DNA of 64,000 bases from Treponema sp. C6A8 (GTDB lineage: Bacteria; Spirochaetota; Spirochaetia; Treponematales; Treponemataceae): positions 40,030-104,029 of the forward strand of contig NZ_JHVB01000011.1 in the NCBI RefSeq assembly GCF_000619925.1, read 5' to 3'. The notes under the pieces were generated by a model that saw only the letters and a list, made by a program, of their open reading frames with translations, ran no database searches and had not been told where the DNA came from. This document shows, one piece after another, positions 26,048 through 35,458 of the stretch; position 1 is the first letter of the stretch, and every line of letters starts with the position of its first letter. Made by a program: the position numbers and the translations under genes.

Positions 26048-27905
26048 TTACCATGTCCTCCGAAAATGGAGTTCCCGGTGCTGGATTCTGGCTTGTAACC
26101 CATCCGCTTCCGTTGATTATAAAATGAACGTCTTTTCGGGTAATAAGAGGAAGAAGGTCTTTTTTAGACTTTCCGATAAGGTTTGGAACGTAAGAGCCCA
26201 TGCTGACTGCCTGATTCTGGCGGATATTGATAACGCCCGAATGTTCAAAAGAAGCTGCATTTTCGCGGCTCATACCAAGGTGGTCAATGATTACGTCGGC
26301 GGCCTCTGCAATTACAGGGGCAACGATACGTCCGGCGTAGGTTTCGCCCTTTGCCTTTGTAACGACGATGTAAAGCACAATCTGAGGATTTTCAATCGGG
26401 AAGATTGAAATACAGTTTGAAAGGAAGTCTGTTGTAGAATAGCCGCCGTGAACCTTGTCAGCCATCTGGGCTGTACCGGTTTTTACACCGATGCTGACGT
26501 CGTGAAGGTTGGCGCGGGAACCTGTACCTGTTGTGGCTGTGGTTTCCATACAACTGAGAACGTAATCTGCGGTTGCCTTGGAAAAATTGCGGCTTTTGTA
26601 TTCCGGAGTGTGCTCATAGAATACGGTTCCGTCTTTGTTTGTAATCTTGTGAATGAAGGTCAGCTGAACAGGAAGGCCGCCGTTTGCAATTGCGCTGGCT
26701 GCCTGAACCATCTGAAGGGCGCTAACGGTAATTTCCTGTCCGATTGCGATTGTAGGCTTTGAACGTGCCGACCAGCTCTTGCTGTCTGTGTCTTTTACAA
26801 CGCCGCTTGTTTCGCCGGGAAGTTCTACGCCTGTTTTTGTGCCAAAGCCCAGCTGGCGGATGCGGGCAATAAAGTCATCATCGTAAACGCGGTCTGCAAT
26901 CTGCCCCAGGGCATCGTTGCAGGAGAAGCGGAGGGCGTCACGGGGAGTACACCAGCCGTGGTGTTCAAGACATTTGATACGGATGCGTTCTCCACTGGTA
27001 AGCTTTTTTTCGTAAACACCGTCGCACAAAAAACTGTCGTTAGGGCTGATTACGTGCTGGTCGTAGGCAATTCCCACTGTAAAAATCTTAAATACAGAAC
27101 CAGGTTCGTAAGAATACATTGCCGGGCGGTCCATGCGGCTTTCTTCTGTGGATTCGCCGTATTCGTTCAAATCAACAGAAGGAAGGCTGATATAAGAAAG
27201 GATTTCGCCTGTGGTACAGTCTGCCGCTACAAGCATCATGCTTTCTGCCTGAGTATTTGCGATTGTTTTATAGGCAATCTGTTCAAGCTTGTACTGAAGG
27301 TTTGCGTCAATTGTAAGGTAAATGTTTCTTCCCTGTTCCTGCTGGGCTGGGTCTTCAGAAATATCAGGCTGCAAAATCTTCTGCTGGCTGAATTCAATGC
27401 CCGCAAGTCCCTTTCCGTCATTTCCCATATAACCGATAAGCTGGGAAGCAAGGGCGTGGTTAGGGTAGTTGCGGCCCGGAATCTTTTCGTAGCTTACAAA
27501 ATTGTAATTTTTATCTTCGGTGATATTTTTAAGGGCTTCGTATTCAGTCTGAACTATCTTTTTCTTAAGATAGACAAAGCTTTTTTTTGTGCTCAAAAGT
27601 TCGTTGAGCTGGCTTTCGTTCATATCAAGGATGGGAGCTACGTCACTTATAAAGGCATCCTTTATTTTTTTATTGTCGCGGATATTTCTCAGAGTTACGC
27701 CCACGTGATAGAAATTTGTCTGAACTGCAAGGGGGAAGCCAGAGCGGTCTACAATTGAGCCGCGTTCAACGATTTCTCGCGCCGGGTTTGAAGCGCTTAC
27801 AGGCAGCATGGCAAGCTTTGCATAACGGATTAAAATTGCAGCAATGCAGAGTCCGCAGCAGATAAAAAAGAAAACTGTCTGTTTTTTCTTGAAGAAATCA
27901 TTCAT
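26028..27905 (-). CDS. Penicillin-binding transpeptidase (FtsI/PBP2 type) with PASTA domain
   Basis: 625 residues from ATG 27905 (MNDFFKKKQTVFFF); a GTG at 27926 is the alternative, neither has a strong SD. TM about 9-29, dimerisation/pedestal domain (about 45-210), transpeptidase domain with SxxK at SVFK (Ser about 270), S-C-N, and KTGTAQ motif (GVKTGTAQMADKV), and a C-terminal PASTA domain (YVPNLIGKSKKDLLPLITRK). It cross-links peptidoglycan for septum or elongation; the PASTA domain and lack of rodA beside it favour a FtsI-like role. Upstream of the DUF115 gene in one transcript. Confidence 0.9.
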   Translation of the reverse strand: MNDFFKKKQTVFFFICCGLCIAAILIRYAKLAMLPVSASNPAREIVERGSIVDRSGFPLAVQTNFYHVGVTLRNIRDNKKIKDAFISDVAPILDMNESQLNELLSTKKSFVYLKKKIVQTEYEALKNITEDKNYNFVSYEKIPGRNYPNHALASQLIGYMGNDGKGLAGIEFSQQKILQPDISEDPAQQEQGRNIYLTIDANLQYKLEQIAYKTIANTQAESMMLVAADCTTGEILSYISLPSVDLNEYGESTEESRMDRPAMYSYEPGSVFKIFTVGIAYDQHVISPNDSFLCDGVYEKKLTSGERIRIKCLEHHGWCTPRDALRFSCNDALGQIADRVYDDDFIARIRQLGFGTKTGVELPGETSGVVKDTDSKSWSARSKPTIAIGQEITVSALQMVQAASAIANGGLPVQLTFIHKITNKDGTVFYEHTPEYKSRNFSKATADYVLSCMETTATTGTGSRANLHDVSIGVKTGTAQMADKVHGGYSTTDFLSNCISIFPIENPQIVLYIVVTKAKGETYAGRIVAPVIAEAADVIIDHLGMSRENAASFEHSGVINIRQNQAVSMGSYVPNLIGKSKKDLLPLITRKDVHFIINGSGWVTSQNPAPGTPFSEDMVIELNLE

Positions 27906-28001
27906 AAAAGGATTATTCCCGCCCACTTTCTACTATATAACGAATCAGCGAAAAATTCCATTTATTCTAAACAAATTCTGTAATTTTCCGATATTGGATT
28001 T

Positions 28002-29252
28002 ATGGAAATAATAAGTTTTGTACAGGATAAGCCTGCTGTCAGAAAGTTTAATCTTCCTTTGTTTTCAAAAAGTGGACGTGAAAGCAGCGAAGGTTCTTAT
28101 TTTCGCATGGGAGCTTTTTCACCTATGGGTGGAAGTATGCGCCGCCGTGAAATTTATCCGACAGAACTTAAAACCTTTGCAGTAAAGACTGTTTCAGGTC
28201 CTTTTAACCTTCACATCTTTTTGATGGAAACAGGACGCGCCGTTTCTGAGTTTATCCAGCTTCTTTTTGAAAACTCAGTCCGCATTTCAAAGATAATCCT
28301 TTTCTCTATCCTTCTTGTGATGATGGCTGTGGGCGGCTTCCGAGCCTATAATTATTTCAATAATTTTACAGGCCCACTTTCAATTCAGAAGACTGATGAA
28401 ATCAGCATAGAAAAACTCAATCAGCTTATGTCTGATTTTGCCCTCGAGGTTCAGCAGGAAATTGATGAAAGCGGAAAAATTGCCGAGGCTGCAATTCCAC
28501 TTCGCGCAAACTATACTTCACCTGTAACTTATCAGACTTACAAGGTTCAGAGCGGAGATACAATCGGCGGTATTGCCCGCAGGTTCGGACTTACAAATGT
28601 TTCGACCCTTATTTCCGTAAACGATATCAGTAATGTTCGTCAGCTTGCCGCAGGACAGAAACTCAAAATCCCAAGCATCGACGGAATTATTTACACTGTA
28701 AAGGGCGGCGATTCAATCAACAGCATCGTAGAAAAAAATAAAATCGATCTCAAGCAGCTTCTGGATGTAAATGACCTTTCAAGCGAAGTTCTTCACGCAG
28801 GGCAGCAGCTCTTTTTACCGGGCGCTTCACTTGATCAGCAGACTTTAAAAACTGCGATGGGCGACCGCTTCATCATGCCGATTGCTGCCCGCTTCCGCTG
28901 GAGCTCTCCTTACGGCTGGCGTGAAGATCCTATTGCCCATGTTCGCTCTTTCCACACTGGAACTGATATGGCTTGTCCGACAGGAACTCCAATCCTTGCT
29001 TCAATGAGTGGAAAAGTCATCACAACTGGAATTAACCGTGTTTACGGAAATTATGTAATTATTGATCACGGAAACGGTTATCAGACCCTTTACGCCCATA
29101 TGTCAAAAATCATTGCTTCTAAAGGTCAGTGGGTAAGTCAGGGAACAAGAATCGGTCTTGTAGGTTCAACCGGATATTCAACCGGACCTCACCTGCATTT
29201 TACGGTTTATAAAAATGGAAAAATGGTGAACCCGATGACGGTTCTGAAATAA
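28002..29252 (+). CDS. LysM and M23 (LytM) cell-wall peptidase
   Basis: 416 residues. Cytoplasmic N-terminal 95 residues with no obvious domain, TM about 98-118 (IILFSILLVMMAVGGFR), two LysM repeats (YKVQSGDTIGGIARRFGLTN and YTVKGGDSINSIVEKNKIDL), and an M23 peptidase domain with zinc ligands His318 and Asp322 in HTGTDM and HLH at 397-399. Members cut peptidoglycan cross-links or act as activators of amidases. It is a membrane-anchored envelope hydrolase. No SD; a weak -10 (GATATT) 6 bases before ATG. First of a three-gene set through 31,713. Confidence 0.9.
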   Translation: MEIISFVQDKPAVRKFNLPLFSKSGRESSEGSYFRMGAFSPMGGSMRRREIYPTELKTFAVKTVSGPFNLHIFLMETGRAVSEFIQLLFENSVRISKIILFSILLVMMAVGGFRAYNYFNNFTGPLSIQKTDEISIEKLNQLMSDFALEVQQEIDESGKIAEAAIPLRANYTSPVTYQTYKVQSGDTIGGIARRFGLTNVSTLISVNDISNVRQLAAGQKLKIPSIDGIIYTVKGGDSINSIVEKNKIDLKQLLDVNDLSSEVLHAGQQLFLPGASLDQQTLKTAMGDRFIMPIAARFRWSSPYGWREDPIAHVRSFHTGTDMACPTGTPILASMSGKVITTGINRVYGNYVIIDHGNGYQTLYAHMSKIIASKGQWVSQGTRIGLVGSTGYSTGPHLHFTVYKNGKMVNPMTVLK

Positions 29253-29266
29253 ACGGGAGGCTGAAA

Positions 29267-29509
29267 ATGAAAAAGGAGATTTGCAAAGACTGCGGAAAAC
29301 TTATTGATTCTACATTCTTGTACTGCCCCTGGTGCGGTCATTCCAGAATCAGAAGAAATGAAAAAACTTCTGCCAACCTGCGTTATCTTGAGTTTTTACG
29401 CCAGCAGGAAGAAAACCGCAAACGCCAGCTCAGACAGATGGAAAATCAGCTGAACGATTTGGAAAAGGAACTTTCTGTTTTAGTTTTAAGCGCGGAGATG
29501 CACAGATGA
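29267..29509 (+). CDS. Small zinc-ribbon protein with coiled coil
   Basis: 80 residues. One four-cysteine zinc ribbon: CKDCGKLIDSTFLYCPWCGH, followed by a Gln/Glu/Lys-rich predicted coiled coil (LEFLRQQEENRKRQLRQMEN). No signal peptide, so cytoplasmic. Adaptor-like proteins of this form bind nucleic acid or other proteins; no function known. Strong SD. Its stop overlaps the next start by 4 bases (ATGA), showing translational coupling with the propeller-deacetylase gene. Confidence 0.65.
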   Translation: MKKEICKDCGKLIDSTFLYCPWCGHSRIRRNEKTSANLRYLEFLRQQEENRKRQLRQMENQLNDLEKELSVLVLSAEMHR

Positions 29510-31713
29510 TGAATAAAAAAAGTACAAGCGTTTTTGCCGGCATTTTACTGTCGGCTTTTTCGGTTTTACCGCTACAAGGCCTTTTTGCAAATATTTCCTT
29601 TGAAAAAAGCGATATAAATCAGAATGATGAACTCTTATTCACTGTTAGCCAGAATGCCCTTGGCTCAGCAAATTATACATCACTTTTTTATTCAAAAATC
29701 AAAAACGGAGAAGTGCCGGTTCAGCCCGAGCTTATAACCTATTACCCTGAACAAATGGAGCTTCTGGACGGGGGAAATATCCTTCAAATCAGAAACCGTT
29801 TTGGTACCGCCCGCTATGACCGAAAAAACGACAGGCTTAAGTGGGTAAAAAAGATTGCAGGCTTGCCGGAAAATGTAATGCCGACCGCTCCCTATCAGGC
29901 AAGCCCTGACGGAAAGTGGTTCTGCAAAATCGAAAAAACTGAAATCTGCTCAGGCCGCCTTGTAGTGGAACGTACTTCTGACGGCCAGCGCATACTTCTT
30001 GCCGACAAAGTTCTTAATTCCTATGAGTCTCTTCCCGTAAAGTGGTCGCCTGACAGCAGCCTTCTTGTTTATGAGAAAAACGGCGCAGTTTATTTCTGCA
30101 ATCCCGAGGCTTTGTCCCGCGGCGTTGAAATTGAAGAGCGCTTCAGAAAAATCGGGCGCGGTACAATCAACAGCGTAAGCTGGGGCTCAGAAAAATTCCT
30201 TGCCTATATCGATGACTATCTTCTTTACAGAATCAGCACAAAGGAAATGTACACAGTCGGACTTTATGCCGGAATCATCGGACAGGGAAAGGCAATCGGC
30301 CGCCTTCCATCCCGCTTTAATCCTCTTTCTGACAAGTTCTACGCAAATAGAGACGTAACTTCGATTGTAACAGTTCAGAATAAAAAGATATTCTCTTATC
30401 TGACAATTCAGAGTCTTTCCTGCGACTATCTGGACGTAATTTTTTCCCGCCCTTATACAGATTCTTCTGCATCCCTGAAGGAAACTTATGTTTTCTGGGA
30501 TAAAAATCAGAATCCTGTTTTGTGGCAGGAAAAACTTCCCTATGCCGGCAGTGTAGAAAAGGGCGCAGTTTACCGCCTTGGCGCCCAGCCAAAGCTTGTT
30601 CTTGAAATTTCTGATTCAGGACGTCCCTGCCTTTCTCCGGACGGCAGCCGCGTGGCAGTTTTTTCAGAAAATGACATTTACATTTACGACGTAAACTCAT
30701 GGCAGTGCATCGCGGAACTGGATGGTGAGAAGGTAACAAGTCTTGTCTGGCTTGACCGAAATCAGCTTTATGCCGGCGGTACTCAGCGCCTTCGCCTCTG
30801 GAACCTGCTTTCCAACAACGCAGAAACAATCAGCCTTTCAAGCGCCAAGGACTGCTACTGGTATGGCGACGATAATCAGATTTATGCCAGTGTGAGCGGC
30901 GGTTCCTATTACCGCTTTAACGTGGCAAACGGCACCTGGTCGCCTGCTGCAACCCCTGCAAGAATTAATGCAGTTGCTCAGAACGGACGTTACCGTGTTT
31001 TTGCGGGCTCAACCCAGAATCCCCGCTATGAAAACGCCCTTTATATCAGAACTTTGAGCGCCAGCGCAGTTACCAAGCCCGTTTATCCTATGAGCGTAGA
31101 AAAACAGCCTGCCAAAAAGAAGGTTGCCCTGATTTTCGATGCCTATGACAATTCAGACGGTCTTACTCCGGTTCTTTCGGCCCTTAAAAAATACAATGTA
31201 AAGGGAACTTTCTTCATCAACGGAGAATTTATCCGCCGCTATCCTCTTGAGACAAAGCAGATTGTCCAGAACGGTCAGAAATGCGCTTCAATGTTCTTTA
31301 CAACTTCCGACCTGACTGCCCCTGGCTTTGCAATGACAGAAGATTTTATCCGCCGAGGTCTTGCCCGCAATGAAGATGAGTTCTATTACGTAACCGGCAC
31401 CGAGCTGAACCTGTACTGGCACGCTCCAGATTACAAGGTTACCGACGCAATCAAGGAATACGGAAAGCTTGCCGGCTACTCTTATGTGAACAACAATTTC
31501 AAGTATTCAGATACCGACATTCAGACCATCAATCCCGAAATGCTGATAAACGAGTATAATTCGATTTTGAAATTCGCAAATTACGGAATTATCCCGGTTT
31601 CAATCGGCTATTCGACCGGCATTCACGAAGACCCTCTTTACGCCCATATGGACCTGCTTATAAGTTCGCTTCTGGATGCAGGTTACGAGATTGTAGAGCT
31701 TGAGAAATTGTAG
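29506..31713 (+). CDS. Secreted beta-propeller protein with degenerate polysaccharide-deacetylase domain
   Basis: 735 residues. Signal peptide (about 1-28). Residues 30-510 contain propeller-like repeats with SPDGKWF, SPDSSLLVY and SPDGSRVAVF blades, in the manner of TolB/WD40. A NodB-like domain follows (about 530-735): LIFDAYDNSDGLTPVLSALK, then VKGTFFINGEF. The usual TFDDG metal motif reads IFDAYDNS, and the second motif's His pair is absent, so the deacetylase site looks lost or remodelled. Likely a binding or scaffold protein in the envelope. Coupled to the zinc-ribbon gene. The start at 29509 is equally possible. Confidence 0.75.
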   Translation: MMNKKSTSVFAGILLSAFSVLPLQGLFANISFEKSDINQNDELLFTVSQNALGSANYTSLFYSKIKNGEVPVQPELITYYPEQMELLDGGNILQIRNRFGTARYDRKNDRLKWVKKIAGLPENVMPTAPYQASPDGKWFCKIEKTEICSGRLVVERTSDGQRILLADKVLNSYESLPVKWSPDSSLLVYEKNGAVYFCNPEALSRGVEIEERFRKIGRGTINSVSWGSEKFLAYIDDYLLYRISTKEMYTVGLYAGIIGQGKAIGRLPSRFNPLSDKFYANRDVTSIVTVQNKKIFSYLTIQSLSCDYLDVIFSRPYTDSSASLKETYVFWDKNQNPVLWQEKLPYAGSVEKGAVYRLGAQPKLVLEISDSGRPCLSPDGSRVAVFSENDIYIYDVNSWQCIAELDGEKVTSLVWLDRNQLYAGGTQRLRLWNLLSNNAETISLSSAKDCYWYGDDNQIYASVSGGSYYRFNVANGTWSPAATPARINAVAQNGRYRVFAGSTQNPRYENALYIRTLSASAVTKPVYPMSVEKQPAKKKVALIFDAYDNSDGLTPVLSALKKYNVKGTFFINGEFIRRYPLETKQIVQNGQKCASMFFTTSDLTAPGFAMTEDFIRRGLARNEDEFYYVTGTELNLYWHAPDYKVTDAIKEYGKLAGYSYVNNNFKYSDTDIQTINPEMLINEYNSILKFANYGIIPVSIGYSTGIHEDPLYAHMDLLISSLLDAGYEIVELEKL

Positions 31714-31780
31714 CCTATATTTATTAACTTGATAAAATCCGCTAAAATATTTGCACACTTTTTAATTTTGGAGACCAATC

Positions 31781-33829
31781 ATGTCTTTAGACAAAATGCG
31801 CAACATCGGCATTATGGCGCATATTGATGCCGGAAAAACAACAACAACAGAACGTATTCTTTATTATACTGGAAAAATTCACAAAATCGGCGAGATTGAT
31901 GACGGTCAGGCAACAATGGACTGGATGGCTCAGGAGCAGGAACGTGGTATTACAATCTGTTCAGCTGCCACAACAACTTACTGGAAAAATTATCAGATAA
32001 ACATTATCGATACTCCGGGTCACGTAGACTTTACAGCAGAAGTTGAACGTTCCCTCCGTGTTTTGGACGGCGCGGTTGCAGTAATCTGCGCGGTTGACGG
32101 TGTTCAGCCTCAGACAGAAACTGTATGGAAGCAGGCTGATGAGTTTGCCGTTCCACGCCTTTGTTTTATGAACAAGATGGACCGCATTGGTGCTGACTTT
32201 TTCGGCTCAATGGAAGACGTACACAATAAGTTTGGAGTAGAAACTCTTGCCCTTCAGATTCCAATCGGAGAGGGCGCTGATTTTGAAGGCGTAATCGACC
32301 TTCTTAAGATGAAAGAACTTCGCTTTGAAGGTGATGAAGGCGAAAACGTAGTAGAAAGTGATATTGATTCATCCCGCCTGGCTCAGGCTCAGGAATGGCG
32401 TGAAAAATTAGTTGAAACTGTTGCTGGCAGCGATGATGAGCTTATGGAAATCTACCTTGAAGGCGGAGAAATTTCTGTTGAACAGCTTAAAAAGGCTATC
32501 CGCAAGGGTACAATCGGCCGTGCTTATGTGCCTTTTGTAATGGGGTCTGCCCGCCATAATCAGGGTGTTCAGCCTTTGATTGATGCCGTAATCGACTATC
32601 TCCCTTGTCCAACTGACGTTCCTGCTGCAAAAGGACTTCGCGTAAAGAAGGATGCCCAGGAAGATGTTGAAGTTCCTTGCGACCCTTCAAAAATGGCCCT
32701 TGGTCTTGTATTTAAGATTCAGTATGACCGCGAAATGGGACCTCTCTGCTATGTCCGCATGTACTCGGGAAAAATTACCAACGGTATTCAGATTTACAAC
32801 ATCAATAAAAAGAAGCGCGAGCGCGTAAACCGCATTTTGCGTATGCACGCAGATAAATCAGAGCCTTGTGATTCAATCAGTGCAGGTGATATTGCCGTAT
32901 TTATCGGTCTTAAGCTTGCCCAGACAGGTGATACAATCGGTTCTGAGGCTTTCCCTGTATTGCTGGAACAGCCTAAGTTCCCTCAGCCTGTAATTTCTGT
33001 TGCCCTTGAGCCGGAAAGTATGAGTGAACGCGACAAGATGAACGAAACTCTGGAAATCCTTAGCCGCGAAGACCCAACCTTTACAAGTCATGAAGATGCA
33101 GAAACCGGTCAGCTTATCATCAGCGGTATGGGAGAACTTCACCTTGATGTTCTTGTTACCCGCATGCGCGATGATTTTGGCGTAAAATGCAACGTAGGTG
33201 CTCCTCAGGTAACTTACCGCGAATCTGTAAGCGGTTCTGCTACTGCTTCAGAAGAGTTCAGCCGTGTTCTTGCAGGAAAAGAAAATACAGCCGGCCTTAC
33301 AATTACTGTTGAGCAGCGCGAGCAGGGTAGCGGAAACCTCTTTGTTAATGAAGTTAAGCAGGGCAATATCCCTGATGAAATCTTTGATTCAATTAAGAAC
33401 GGCTTTGAAAGTGCCCTTAATTCAGGTATTAAATACGGCTATCCTTGTACAGACGTTGCCGTAAAAGTAACAAAAATTGATTACAATGAACTTACATCTT
33501 CTACATTTGCCTTTGAAGCATGTGCTGCCCAGGTTTTTGATAAGGCTTGTACAGCCGCTAATCCTATTATTCTTGAACCAGTTATGAACGTTGATATTTC
33601 ATGTCCAAAAGAGTTCGTAGGACCTGCTTCAAGCCAGCTTTCACAGCGCGGCGGAAACATTATGGGACAGGATTCAAAATCTACAGGTGATATTATTCAC
33701 GCTCAGGCTCCAATGGCAAAGATGTTCGGATTCTCTACAAACCTTCGTTCTGCAACTCAGGGACGTGCAAGCTTCAGTATGGAATTCAGCCACTTCCAGG
33801 AGAAGGTTGGAGGCTTAGGAAGCTTCTAA
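31781..33829 (+). CDS. fusA: Elongation factor G
   Basis: 682 residues, slightly below the usual 690-700. Ribosomal translocase GTPase: G1 AHIDAGKTTTTER, G2/effector ERGITICSA, G3 DTPGH, G4 NKMDR, domains II-V complete to the C-terminal FSMEFSHFQ. SD GGAG. Spirochaetes often carry two EF-G genes with different translation/recycling roles; I cannot say which paralogue this is. It stands alone, with no ribosomal str operon (rpsL, rpsG, tuf) beside it, which favours the second type. Family very sure. Confidence 0.93.
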   Translation: MSLDKMRNIGIMAHIDAGKTTTTERILYYTGKIHKIGEIDDGQATMDWMAQEQERGITICSAATTTYWKNYQINIIDTPGHVDFTAEVERSLRVLDGAVAVICAVDGVQPQTETVWKQADEFAVPRLCFMNKMDRIGADFFGSMEDVHNKFGVETLALQIPIGEGADFEGVIDLLKMKELRFEGDEGENVVESDIDSSRLAQAQEWREKLVETVAGSDDELMEIYLEGGEISVEQLKKAIRKGTIGRAYVPFVMGSARHNQGVQPLIDAVIDYLPCPTDVPAAKGLRVKKDAQEDVEVPCDPSKMALGLVFKIQYDREMGPLCYVRMYSGKITNGIQIYNINKKKRERVNRILRMHADKSEPCDSISAGDIAVFIGLKLAQTGDTIGSEAFPVLLEQPKFPQPVISVALEPESMSERDKMNETLEILSREDPTFTSHEDAETGQLIISGMGELHLDVLVTRMRDDFGVKCNVGAPQVTYRESVSGSATASEEFSRVLAGKENTAGLTITVEQREQGSGNLFVNEVKQGNIPDEIFDSIKNGFESALNSGIKYGYPCTDVAVKVTKIDYNELTSSTFAFEACAAQVFDKACTAANPIILEPVMNVDISCPKEFVGPASSQLSQRGGNIMGQDSKSTGDIIHAQAPMAKMFGFSTNLRSATQGRASFSMEFSHFQEKVGGLGSF

Positions 33830-33866
33830 AAAAATAAAAATATTTAGAAAATCGTGATAAATGCTA

Positions 33867-33895
33867 TTGACACTTTTTCACGTTTTCTATATATT
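33867..33895 (+). promoter_or_regulatory. tRNA-Leu promoter
   Basis: TTGACA (33867-33872), 17-base spacer, TATATT (33890-33895); transcription start would fall just before the tRNA at 33910. A near-perfect strong promoter. Confidence 0.8.
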
Positions 33896-33909
33896 TAATA
33901 TCACATTCC

Positions 33910-33991
<82 letters not shown>

Positions 33992-34022
33992 AAAGGCAGT
34001 CAGAAATGACTGCCTTTTTTAT
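33992..34022 (+). terminator. Terminator after tRNA-Leu
   Basis: Stem AAGGCAGTCA - GAAA - TGACTGCCTT followed by a T run. Confidence 0.9.
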
Positions 34023-34044
34023 TTTAACCTGATTATGGTATAAT

Positions 34045-34320
34045 AAGATAAAGATTTTAAGCCTTAGCGATGCAACCTATTCAAGTTCTTCTATTGCTGC
34101 TGTAGGAGTTGCTGCACACGAGACAGGTCATGCAATTCAGCATAATACAGGTTATTTTCCACTTTCTTTCAGACGTAGTCTTGTTCCTGTGGCAAACCTT
34201 GGTTCACGATTAGGTCCTCTAATGGCTGTTGCAATGACTTATGTCGCAAGTGCCCTTTCTGCAGTGGGGTCCTTCCTGCGTCTGCTTTTAATTACAAACA
34301 GCAGACGCAGAAGAAGATAA
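34045..34320 (+). pseudogene. Remnant of YugP-family zinc metallopeptidase
   Basis: The frame ending at TAA 34318-34320 reads KILSLSDATYSSSSIAAVGV, then AAHETGHAIQHNTGYFPLSF (the HEXXH-like HETGH zinc site), LVPVANLGSRLGPL, and finally MTYVASALSAVGSFLRLLLI with an Arg-rich end. In known YugP proteins the segment between NLGS and the TYVA.AL..V helix spans about 80 residues of membrane helices and is missing here; the N-terminal part is lost too. It is a pseudogene, in frame by chance. No start codon or SD. Confidence 0.7.
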
Positions 34321-34332
34321 GTCTGGAAATTA

Positions 34333-34827
34333 TCAGATTACTTTATATTTAAGTTCCCGACGTTTTACAGCGGCAGGTTTTGTGTCACTATAGCCAATTG
34401 TAATAACAGCTGTTACATAGTGATTTTCTGAAAGATTTAATACAGGCTTCATTTCATCCTGTGTAAACCAGCCTGTCCAGCAGGCAGAAAGTCCCATGTG
34501 TTCTGCCTGAAAGAGTAGTGTAGTAGCCGCAATTGAGCTGTCCCTTATTACCCTTTCCATATCACCATCACCACGATATGTTTCGTTTCCCACGCATACA
34601 ATAAATACAGGCGCTGTAAGCATCCATTTCTGATTATGATCAGCCATGCAGATTTTTTCTTTCATTTCTGCGGAACGTACTACAATAAAGTCCCAGGGCT
34701 GTTTGTTTGAGCCAGAAGGTGCTAAAGAAGCTGCCTTAAGAAGAAGTTCTATCTGTTCATCAGAAACGTCTTTTTGCTGATATTTTCTTACGCTTCGTCT
34801 GTTTTGAATTTCTGGTAATATATCCAT
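34333..34827 (-). CDS. Nitroreductase-family protein
   Basis: 164 residues with the FMN-binding nitroreductase fold: RRSVRKYQQKDVSDEQIELL, SGSNKQPWDFIVVRS, and AEHMGLSACWTGWFTQDEMK, then the C-terminal TIGY segment. The known members use FMN to reduce nitro or quinone compounds with NAD(P)H. The protein is short but complete at both ends. SD GGGAG. Downstream of tRNA-Arg and the suf operon on the same strand, but a terminator (34864-34894) lies between. Physiological substrate unknown. Confidence 0.88.
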   Translation of the reverse strand: MDILPEIQNRRSVRKYQQKDVSDEQIELLLKAASLAPSGSNKQPWDFIVVRSAEMKEKICMADHNQKWMLTAPVFIVCVGNETYRGDGDMERVIRDSSIAATTLLFQAEHMGLSACWTGWFTQDEMKPVLNLSENHYVTAVITIGYSDTKPAAVKRRELKYKVI

Positions 34828-34863
34828 TTTAATTACTCTGCTCCCCGAATTTGTAAAAAGATA

Positions 34864-34894
34864 TAAAAAAAGACTTCCGTTTATGGAAGTCTTT
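34864..34894 (-). terminator. Terminator downstream of tRNA-Arg
   Basis: Minus-strand stem AGACTTCC - ATAAAC - GGAAGTCT followed by a T run. It ends transcripts coming from tRNA-Arg and possibly from sufU. Confidence 0.85.
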
Positions 34895-34969
34895 TGACGC
34901 TAGACGGGCTCGAACCGCCGACCCTCTGCTTAGAAGGCAGATGCTCTAATCCAGCTGAGCTATAGCGCC
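34895..34969 (-). tRNA. tRNA-Arg (anticodon TCT)
   Basis: 75 nt on the minus strand: 5' GGCGCTA pairs with TAGCGTC (one G-T), anticodon stem-loop CTGCC-TTCTAA-GCAG with anticodon TCT, T-loop GGTTCGAGCCC. CCA not encoded. Only 25 bases beyond sufU with no terminator between, so it may be cut from the suf transcript. Confidence 0.93.
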
Positions 34970-34994
34970 GTGGAAAAATAATATATCATATTTA

Positions 34995-35441
34995 TTATTT
35001 TGTTTCAATACTTGAAGATGGTGCACTCAGCATCTCTTTTACAGTTCTCCAGCCAAGCATTGCGCATTTTACGCGGGCAGGCATGTGGGAAATGTCCTGA
35101 AGGGCTGCGGCCTCATCAAGTTCTTCAAGTTCTTCATCGGTGACGCTGCCTTTAATCATGCGGTCAAATATATCTGCAAGTTTGAGTGCTTCTTCCTTTG
35201 TTTTTCCGATTACAAGGTCTGCCATCATGTCGGCAGAGGCCTGGCTTACGGCACAGCCGCTTCCGATAAAGCTTGCGTCTGTAATTTTATCGCCTTCCAT
35301 TTTAAGCTGAAGGGTAATCTGGTCGCCGCAGCTTGGGTTTACACCCTCAAGGCAGAAGGAAGGATTTTCCATATTCTGCTTGTGAATGGGATTGAGGTTA
35401 TGTTCATTTAGTATTTCGCGGTAAAGTTCTTTTGTATCCAT
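34995..35441 (-). CDS. sufU: SufU/IscU-type iron-sulfur scaffold
   Basis: 148 residues. Zinc/cluster ligands: LEGVNPSCGDQITLQLKM (Cys with Asp), SFIGSGCAVSQASADMMADL, and VKCAMLGWRTV. The spacing and insert after the second Cys match SufU, which in Bacillus accepts sulfur from SufS. SD AAGGAG. Last gene of the suf operon; no SufE is present, consistent with a SufU-type sulfur relay. A repeat (A3) separates it from sufS. Confidence 0.92.
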   Translation of the reverse strand: MDTKELYREILNEHNLNPIHKQNMENPSFCLEGVNPSCGDQITLQLKMEGDKITDASFIGSGCAVSQASADMMADLVIGKTKEEALKLADIFDRMIKGSVTDEELEELDEAAALQDISHMPARVKCAMLGWRTVKEMLSAPSSSIETK

Positions 35442-35458
35442 GAGTATCTCCTTTTGTT

